Assembly (NCBI GenBank): GCA_936432065.2
Contig: OW386287.2
Coordinates: 77,131,804 to 77,195,803, forward strand
Length of the DNA: 64,000 nucleotides
From: Rutpela maculata
Taxonomy: Eukaryota > Arthropoda > Insecta > Coleoptera > Cerambycidae
Direction of reading: 5' to 3'
The translations under genes were made by a program, and so were the position numbers. This document shows positions 56,844 to 64,000 of this stretch, in pieces; positions within the stretch are counted from its first letter, which is position 1; every line of letters starts with the position of its first letter. Below the pieces are notes generated by a model. That model made no database searches. It saw nothing but the letters and a program-made list of their open reading frames with translations, and was not told the origin of the DNA.

Positions 56844-58155
56844 CAAAAATGTAAATAACCGGTTAACCGGTATTTACCGGTAATTTTTAGAATGGATGAT
56901 TAGAGTGGCGAAAATGGCAATTGTCTTTTTCCATGTACAAAATTATCTAAATTTAACAAAAAACATTTTTATATTTAATATAATGAACAAACAAAAGGTT
57001 TTTTATCAACAGTAAAATTACAAGAGTTTTTTTTTTATCGGATAAATTTCTCTTTGTAACGAAATAATTTAGCCAATCAGTGATTTTATAAGAAAAACTG
57101 ACATGAAAAAATCGCGAGACCGGAGGTCGAGCGATTTTGTCAAATGTCAGTGTTTCGAGCAAAATTACTGATTGGAAAAATTTTGAGTTAAAAAGAAATT
57201 TATCCATAAAAGAAAAGCTCGAGTGTCTTTTGGCAAGATAAATTAACGACAACGACAGAATATGTGAACGAACAACAACAATAATTTGTTAAAAATAATT
57301 ATAATTTTCCCAGAACGGCTCATATTGTACAGTATAGTTTCCACAATACTTAAAAATTATAGCTGACAGTACAGATTTTAAAGTGACGTGTGACTATTAG
57401 ATGTACTCTGCTTTTGACGAACAGGCATTTTTATCGGTGATAAAAAATGATGCACCTTTTTTTTATCGCTGTCAAAGTGACAAAAATGTGACTGTCAAAT
57501 AGACTTTTTATATAGGAGTTAATTTATCAAAAGGAAAAAATATAAATGAAATAAATTTAAATAAATAATTATTCTGTAAATAACACACATATCCACTTAA
57601 ATAACAAAAATTATAAACATAAACTCAAATAGGGCATTTACTGAATTCCTAATCTAAAAATACAATATTTTTTAAAAATAGCCTGTTAAAGGGGTTAGTT
57701 TTTCAATGCTATATCTGTTAGTCGTCTGATATTTATGCATAGAATACCACCAGTTGAAGATGCCCTTCCTCAATCGATATTGGTGGGTCGATAAGTTAAT
57801 AAGAATTGGTAATAACATACTTCTAAATGTATTCCACAGATATTTGCGGCAGTGAAATATTCAATTTTCTATCGTAAGATATTGTCAATGTCTCTCTTGT
57901 ATTTCTTAAGGCTTGGTGTTTGGAGTTTACTTTTTATAATAATATTTATTTATTGTTTGTTATAAGTGCTCGGTGTTGGGACAGTCACTCTGTATTTAGT
58001 GAATACTAGTCAGTGACATAAATAGAAACGTTGAATACGTGACATATCGTAAGTTCAGAGTTTACCGAAATAATCGGTAAAAAATTAAAATAACCGGTAA
58101 TTATCGTCATGTGTTTTTTGTCCTGATAACCGGTTAACCGGTAATGCAATCCCTA
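56844..58155. mobile_element. hAT-like insert with CCGGTTAACCGG subtermini
   Basis: The right end, inward, reads TAGGGATTGCATTACCGGTT then AACCGG; the left end reads CAAAAATGTAAATAACCGGT then TAACCGG. The subterminal CCGGTTAACCGG palindromes pair the ends. The left terminus is diverged, and no 8 bp duplication is evident because the insert lies between tandem units. Confidence 0.5.
57027..57222. mobile_element. Small fold-back MITE
   Basis: Inverse arms share GGATAAATTTCT, CCAATCAGT and AAAATCGC/GCGATTTT around a centre near 57120. About 196 bp, non-coding, nested in the hAT-like insert. Confidence 0.65.
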
Positions 58156-59275
58156 CTTGCAGATTAATTTTTCAAAACTGCGTTGAAAATTGGCTTGAAA
58201 ATCGATTTATCAAAAGTACGCCAAAATTTCACTTGCAGATTAATTTTTCAAAGCTGCGTCGAAATTTGGCTTGAAAATTGATTTTTCAAAAGTACGCTAA
58301 AGTTGGACTTAAAGATTAATTTTTCAAAAGTACCACGAAGCTAGTTTAAAAAGTACCACGAAAATATACTTAAAAAAAAAAAAATTAAAATATTTTTTTC
58401 CATTTTTATTCCTCCACCAGAGACATTGGCCTTTGAGGTACGGTCATTGAATGCCCCGTTCTAAAGTATGAGCATAAAATTTTAGCGATGCATTGCAAGG
58501 CAAAATAGACGATTTTGACAAAGCCGGCATAGTGCCGATAAGCAAAAATTGATAAAAATCAATGCACATGCACAAGGCCGGTTTCTCGCATAGAAAGAGT
58601 TTGGATTAACTCAGCGGCTCGCAATTTGGTCGAGCTCGCTGAGTGGTCTCGACAAAGCGATGGTAGGAAAGCCAATAGCGGGGCTTTCCAAATGACAAAG
58701 TTATAGAGGAAAACGCCTTGTGCATAAAAAACCAAAAATTCAATTTTGCCTAAAAGTCGCTCGAAGGTGGGTTGCTGCCATAACGATAATATTGAACAAC
58801 TGCATAGGGGCAAGTAAATTGTGGACTGATTGAACGCCATCAAACTTATGCAGTCATAAGACCTCACGAATGTGTTTGAGTACGTGAACCGCCACGATAC
58901 AAGAACTTTAAAGCTAAGTAGTCTTTAGCGAAACTAAATTCATTTAGAAAAATTTTTAAGTTAAAATCAGTCAGTCGTAATTATGAAATTACAAATAGTC
59001 TCAGACTTCTCTAAAAAGCTCGCATTTTGATTCTGAGAAGGTATGCATGAATCTTTTCTGTCTAATCGATCGTTAGCGTAAGCGCTCTCGCTTGTATGGT
59101 CTGAAAGCCATTGCCTTGATTGGGGAAGGCACGATTCTTATCTTGAGAATTTTGTGTAACCATTTCTGTTAAATAAACGGAATCTTTGAACTATTGTTTC
59201 TTAATTGATCTTGAGGCCTATTGACAGTCTATAATCCCTGGAACTTTCATATCGAAAACCGGATGTGTCGAGTTA

Positions 59276-59620
59276 TAATAATAATAATAATAACTTTATT
59301 GTCGTATCATCTTATAAAGATATTGACGTCATATATTAGGTATAAAAGATGGAATAGCAATAATTAATAGGCAAGTATAACAGTAATAAACACTAAATGT
59401 AAAATCTTATGAATTAAATGATTAAAATAAATAAACAAATAAAAATAAAACAGAGAGGTAACATATTCAAGGTGCGCAGCTAAAAATGTAAAAAACAATG
59501 CAATAATGCAGTTTAAACTACTTATTGTAGTATTCTTGGATAGAGTAAAAACTGTTGTCGAGAAGGTAGCCCTAGTAACTCCCATTAACACTTGACCTTC
59601 TGGTTGCCTTATGGAGGTTC
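59276..59620 (-). mobile_element. LINE 3' fragment with (TTA)n tail
   Basis: On the minus strand the end of an ORF2 reads LLDNSFYSIQEYYNK and stops at 59520-59518. A ~220 bp untranslated part then ends AATAAAGTTATTATTATTAT at 59300-59280. SFYSxxEYYN just before the stop is typical of CR1/Jockey-like insect LINEs. Confidence 0.65.
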
Positions 59621-60299
59621 GATAGGGATTTTTTTATGTGTAAGTCCGTTATTAACAGATAAAAACGTGGATACCACGTACAAAATTAATCCCTCCGCAG
59701 AGAAATTCTTCGGTTGGGATTTTTTTATGTAAAAATCCAGAATTTCAAAAGGTCCCTAAACCCCTAACGAGGGAATTCATGTCCAAAGAGAGCGTTGTTA
59801 CCAATCTGTGGTAGTGCAGCCTTGGTCCATTATTCGGCTATCGAAGTGCATATTATCTCGAACCCGCCTGGGAGGTAGAAGAACGGGGTAGCACGTGACT
59901 GGCGCCCCCTGAGAAATAAATTGGTGTCGCGTCATTTTTGACGCCCGGTAGTGCGTTCTTCTACAATCTCATTGACAGTATAAATAATAAATATAAAAGT
60001 ATATATAACATTTTTTGCTCTTGTCTGGTTCCGCATCGCAATCCACAGTCTCTGCGCCACTGTATGTATCTGAATTTGACCAGTCACAAGCAAGGCCCAG
60101 TGTAATGCGACTACTTGCTACTCGCTATTATTATTATTATAGTTTGGTTCGGTATTTAGCTAAAACAAAGTGAAACGTGACTTGGTGATGCGTGATCTGA
60201 CCTGATCTCAAAAAAATATTATCTTGTGATATGGAAAGGGCCCCAAAGCATTCATAGCCCAGGACCCCGCATCCAGTTAGTCCACCCCTGATAATAAGT

Positions 60300-60750
60300 G
60301 CTCCACATGTTGCCCATTTTGATTGGCACACGTCTTTATGCAATTTTGAAATGAGACCAGAACATGCAATAGGGCCACATTTCTTTGATGGTACATTGAC
60401 TAGAGCTATTTATCTTCATTTTCTGGAAAAGTATCTGCCACAATTATTGGTGAATCTTCCTAAACGGATTCGAAATAGGATGTGGTTTCAGCAAGATGGT
60501 GCTCCACCACATTATTTAAATGCAGTTAGAGACCACTTAAATAATACCTACCGACTTCAATGGATTGGAAGAAACTGATTCACTACATGGCCTGAGATCC
60601 CCAAAAATTGATTTATTTTTATGGGGATACGTGAAGGAAATTGTTTATAAAGACACACCAACAACAGTACAAAATATGAAACAATAACTGCTTTTAGATC
60701 TATCACACCGGCAATTTTGGGAACAGTAGAACCTCATTTCAAAAGTGCAT
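60300..60750 (+). pseudogene. Tc1/mariner-superfamily (IS630-like) transposase, C-terminal part
   Basis: GPHFFDGTLTRAIYLHFLEK, then RNRMWFQQDGAPPHYL with the second catalytic Asp, then RLQWIGRN. After a frameshift near 60575 the text continues WPEIPKIDLFLWGYVKEIVY (third acidic residue region; relatives read WPPRSPDLTPLDFFLWG, so about four residues including part of the motif are lost). The N-terminal HTH and first Asp are missing because the hAT element boundary lies at 60290. It is the only coding unit belonging to the long-inverted-repeat element itself. Confidence 0.75.
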
Positions 60751-60767
60751 AGAGATGTGTGTCAGTC

Positions 60768-62165
60768 AAAATAATAATAATAATAATAATGATAATAATA
60801 ATAATAATACGTCTTTATTCATTTGTAATATTACAATTTACAAGTAGTTTGCAAATCACACATACAAAAATTATGAAAAGGCGAAGTATCGCTCAGCGAG
60901 CGTTTTTCAACTTAACCTGCAATACAGTAATATCATTATGCTAAATATATTAGATTTGAAATTCTAAGTCTCCACTACATAAATCAAAACAAAAGAAGCC
61001 ATAATATACAACATAAACAATTAATTAATGTGTGCAAATAACTCTAAAATTCAACAAATACTAAGACACTCAGCACACCAAAAACATAATTAGCTAACCT
61101 TATTAATCCTAAAAACTAGTGTAACAAGACTAATAGCAGCCAAGCCATTGAGCAAGTTATCTATATATTATCAAACTACAACCCGAGGCAAGCATATGCA
61201 ACACTATTCACATATCAAATTAATTTAATTTTCAATAACCGAAAGGAATAATGCCAGTTTGTGACAAATAGCAACAATTATTGTTCCAAATAGAAAGCTT
61301 TTAATTTTTTTTTTGAAATTTACTATTGAGTAATTTTGAAATCGACCAGGTAAGCTGTTATACAGTTTACATGCTACATACATGAAGCATCGTTTGAACA
61401 TGGCAGTGGAATGTCTCGGTATAATACAGAATTGTTGCGAGTGTTGAAACTATTCACATCTCCAAACCGGTTTAATTTGAGAGATAAATATGTTGGTTTT
61501 TTAGACAGAAAAACCTTGTGAACCAGAGTCAGCAAGTGAACATTTCTAAGCTTGTTAAGTTTTAGGTTATTTGTTTCGGCTATCTTAAAACTGATGTGTT
61601 CATATTTTCTTATTCCATAGGAAAATCTAAAACATGAATTTTGGACTTTTTGCAATCTGTCGGAGTCAAATTTTAAGAGAGCTGGTCCATAAATCGCATC
61701 ACAATATGATAATTTTGACATAATTAGAGTTTCGCATATATTTAGTTTCAATTTTGGATTTAAAATTTGCCTATGAGGATAAAGTTGCTTTAGTATATTA
61801 TATGAGGATTTACATAAATAATTTACATGTTTCGTAAATCGCATATCTGAGTCAATCCACAGGCCTAAATTTTTTGCCTCAGTTATAATGGGTAGGTCTT
61901 CACCATTTAATTTTATTTTAGAAAATGGATTTACAGAATCTCTTTTAGACTTTGATCCAAACAACATAAGAGATGATTTGCTAGCGTTTAACTTAAGATT
62001 ATGCGCTGCCTATATATCAACTAGTTTAACTAAGTCATTACTGATTTTTTCTATACTTGGTAAGCTATCGTCAGCGGTGAAGGAAAAATAAGCCTGAGTG
62101 TCATCAGCATAGTTGTGTATGTTACAGTTTTTAATGACTTTGTAGGGCAACATGTAGAGCATTTA
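60768..62165 (-). mobile_element. CR1/Jockey-like LINE, 5'-truncated, (TTA)n tail
   Basis: The minus-strand 3' end is AATAAAGACG followed by ATTATTATT repeats (60810-60768). The 5' end falls near 62165, where right-arm sequence of the host element resumes. The target duplication is obscured by the AT-rich microsatellite. Confidence 0.75.
61240..62160 (-). pseudogene. LINE reverse transcriptase, C-terminal part
   Basis: Begins at LYMLPYKVIKNC then HNYADDTQAYFSF (catalytic YADD, about 62115) and SLPSIEKISNDLVKL. One in-frame stop follows (about 62011). The open frame 61967-61374 has AAHNLKLNASKSSLMLFGSK and NLGLWIDSDMRFTKHV (thumb), KLSYCDAIYGPAL and the C-terminus. A frameshift at about 61380 leads to YNSLPGRFQNYSIVNFKKK. 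Truncated and broken, but less decayed than the 42066 copy. Confidence 0.82.
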
Positions 62166-62958
62166 TTATAATCGTTTCAAATGAATTATTTGCAGAAACC
62201 TGCAAGTTTATTCTTGAATTTTGTACTTATTGCTCACTAAAACGAAAATGGTGGCAATTAGCCATAGGGAAGTACTTTTTAAAAAGTTCTTAATTGAAAA
62301 ATAATTTTTGGGAAGTAAATATGATTCAAAAACATTAATTAGATGTCTCGTAACTAGCATTCACATAAGTTTTTCTTAAAACCTATAACTGTGACTGGTG
62401 ATTTTTCCAATATGCATCTGCAGATGGCATTATTTCAACAAAAAAATTCATTACATCCAAGTGGTTTGGAGATAGTCAATAATAATAATACAGGAATGAA
62501 TAGAGTCTAGAAAGGGGCTTCAAAAAATGTACTAATATACTTAGCATTCCATTTAAAAAAAAAGATACTTGATCCTGTAATTTCGTCTTGGCTCGCCCTG
62601 TATATTCGAAAATAATTTCCGGTTATAGTCTTTTTTATCTGGTTTACTTGCATTTTTTTTTAATTTCTAGCTATCGTAGAACTCGAGATATCGAAGTCCG
62701 ACGCATTATCGCCCCACCCTGTAGAATGCATCGTTTTCGAGATATATGGCGGCCTCAAGTTAAATGGCGCATCTCATACACAAACTATTCCGCATGTTTC
62801 CGTTTTCCGCATGTTTGACTGTAACTCGAAAACTGTCCATTTTTCTATCTCGCTTCTTTAAGACTTTTGATCAGGACATCATAAACTATATTATATCATA
62901 TTTTCATCCAATTCGACTGGGACCCATTTTCCCTTAGGTTTAGTGCGGGGTCCTTTTT

Positions 62959-64000
62959 AACAAATACCATATTGCAATTAAAAATAATTTTTTTATCAAA
63001 GTACATTCGACATTGCTTGACATTTTCCAGTGTTCATGTTGTTGTATATTAAATTCTCAGATATATGTGCTCTACGTACACATTACCTACACTGATTAAT
63101 TTTTGTGGGTTCTAATCTATGTCAAACTTTAAAATTTCTGAAAATATATGGCAATTTTGGAATAATTTTAAAGTGGCAAATGCTTTTGCATCTGCAGCTA
63201 ATTATAACTTCATAGAGATTGTTGGTTGTTGACCTTATTGTAGGAATTGGACACTTTGTATAATAACCTGCCCATTCTACGAAAATAATCTACGTGCTGG
63301 TTTTCAAAGTTTTCTTATTATAAAAAACACCTTTTTAAAATCGCCTTAATGCAGCATATTTATTAAACAAATTAGTTTGGAATCACATCAAGTCTCGATA
63401 AATTCCTAACCTATCAAAGGTATACAACTCAGATAAACAAAGAAATATATGGATAAATAATACTTTCCGTCTCCGCGTAAGGTATATCACGTATTCATTG
63501 TTTACATGTCTATCGAGGCGTTCATTGGTTCTCTTCCGAAGGACGTTGACCATTGTTTACATTTTCTTGTGCCGCCATATTGTTTTATTGCTTTTAACGC
63601 TGTTTTTATCCAGTTATAAACAATTTTGTGTTGATTTTGCAGTTTAATCACGTTTTATACGGTTCAAAAATGACTACGGATTGTTTAATTTACTAAAAGA
63701 CCTACAAAAGGGAGTAATCTCGTTCGTTTTATATGCAAGCATTGTTGTGTACATAGTCGTAGGTTAGGGTTATAGTTAGGTTTATTGTCTTAATGTCCTA
63801 CAAGTCTGTTATTTTACAATAACCACCCTATTTTGAGATACATTAAATGAAAAATAACGCCCTAGGGCGTTATGAATATCTATAACGCCCTAGGGCATTA
63901 TAAAATTATAATATAACCCAAAACAAGCAAATTATGATAGCGTGATTGACAAACAAAATGCGTTACTATGCAACGGCGGCATTTACAAACAATTTTGATT
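62959..64000. other. Right edge, unassigned
   Basis: No gene recognised. GCCGCCAT-containing text near 63572 and inverse-like GGCGGCATTT at 63973 could be related ends of an element reaching the window edge, but the match is short. Confidence 0.3.
63854..63901. repeat. Twin 20 bp palindromes
   Basis: ATAACGCCCTAGGGCGTTAT (63854-63873, perfect palindrome) is repeated as ATAACGCCCTAGGGCATTAT (63882-63901, one mismatch) after 8 bp. Such paired palindromes often mark subterminal transposase-binding sites; no element bounds were found. Confidence 0.9.

Larger units (their letters stand above)
56720..58345 (+). repeat. Degenerate tandem units interrupted by an insert
   Basis: Units built on CTTGCAGATTAATTTTTCAA, AnCTGCGTCGAAATTTGGC and AAATCGATTTATCAAAAGTA recur with a period near 75-80 bp at 56750-56843 and 58156-58340. 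The same unit text borders both sides of the insert 56844-58155. Confidence 0.7.
56317..60290. mobile_element. 4 kb hAT-type element without transposase, exact 8 bp target duplication
   Basis: Ends CAGGGGCGGACTAA and, inward, CAGGGGTGGACTAA. Exact ATAATAAG on both sides (56309-56316 and 60291-60298). No hAT transposase frame was recognised inside. The cargo includes degenerate tandem units, a CCGGTTAACCGG-rich hAT-like insert, a small fold-back, an unknown 58.4-59.2 kb segment with AATAAA near 59172, and a LINE 3' fragment. Confidence 0.88.
52574..62958. mobile_element. Long-inverted-repeat element with mariner-like core, expanded by nested insertions
   Basis: Left arm 52574-53148 continued at 56045-~56308; right arm ~62166-62958. 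Inverse landmarks include CCGCACTAAACCTAAGGGAA (outer), GGTCCCAGTCGAATTGGATG/inverse of CATCCAATTCGACTGGGACC, ATCTGCAGATGGCATTATTT and TTGAGCAATAAGCACAAAAT. Arms are ~0.8 kb. Without insertions (LINE 53149-56032, hAT 56317-60290, LINE 60768-62165) the element would be about 2.2 kb with the Tc1/mariner-like transposase remnant at 60300-60750 between its arms. Confidence 0.8.

Noticed and set aside
58559..58867. 102-codon minus-strand frame in the hAT element
   Set aside because: No recognisable domain, no splice or start context; the complementary strand has comparable openness because the segment is GC-richer.

Overview
This 64 kb window looks like a piece of an AT-rich, intron-rich insect nuclear genome that is saturated with transposable elements. 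The animal assignment rests on two host genes that I recognise from encoded protein: the last two coding exons of a group I p21-activated kinase (Pak, + strand, 1396-1614 and 5286-5369) and the last coding exon of a methionine-R-sulfoxide reductase B (MsrB/SelR, - strand, 34704-34861). The insect assignment rests on the transposon families (piggyBac, hAT, pogo/Tigger, ISL2EU-like, RTE/CR1/LOA-like LINEs) and on orphan THAP exons. I cannot fix the order or species.

Layout. 1-5.8 kb: Tigger remnant, Pak exon, a 3.2 kb transposon inside the last Pak intron carrying a decayed gene with its own introns, then Pak's terminal exon. 5.8-10.3 kb: a fold-back element, then a 3.3 kb ISL2EU-like element with 253 bp terminal inverted repeats, a decayed DDE transposase with SWIM-like finger, and a striking heat-shock-element-like array upstream of it. 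10.3-19.5 kb: two orphan THAP exons, a series of MITEs with clear target duplications (hAT 8 bp, piggyBac TTAA), and a degenerate inverted-repeat pair enclosing the intact THAP exon. 17.8-26.7 kb: three fold-back elements, one holding a gene fragment, one split by an RTE retrotransposon. 26.7-41 kb: mostly anonymous AT-rich DNA with a fold-back element, the MsrB exon, an LTR/promoter-like stretch, a 100 bp-arm palindrome, a Tigger gene broken by a palindromic MITE, and a nearly completely palindromic 1 kb element. 42-44 kb: decayed LINE and a MITE.

44.6-63 kb is two large nested stacks. The first (44657-51996) is a fold-back element whose left arm was hit by a 3.7 kb AACGTT-rich element containing a ~350 bp tandem array, and whose right arm was hit by a LINE that was itself hit by a 730 bp element with a 9 bp target duplication. 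The second (52574-62958) is a long-inverted-repeat element with a Tc1/mariner-like transposase remnant in its centre. It was invaded by an RNase H-bearing LINE (12 bp duplication), which was then invaded by a hAT MITE (exact 8 bp duplication), by a 4 kb hAT element (exact 8 bp duplication), and by another LINE. Target duplications let the order of events be read directly.

There is no operon-like organisation: host exons are isolated islands, and the coding potential elsewhere is transposon-derived and mostly broken. No CRISPR, rRNA or tRNA was seen. Boundaries given for fold-back arms are by-eye alignments and may be off by several bases.
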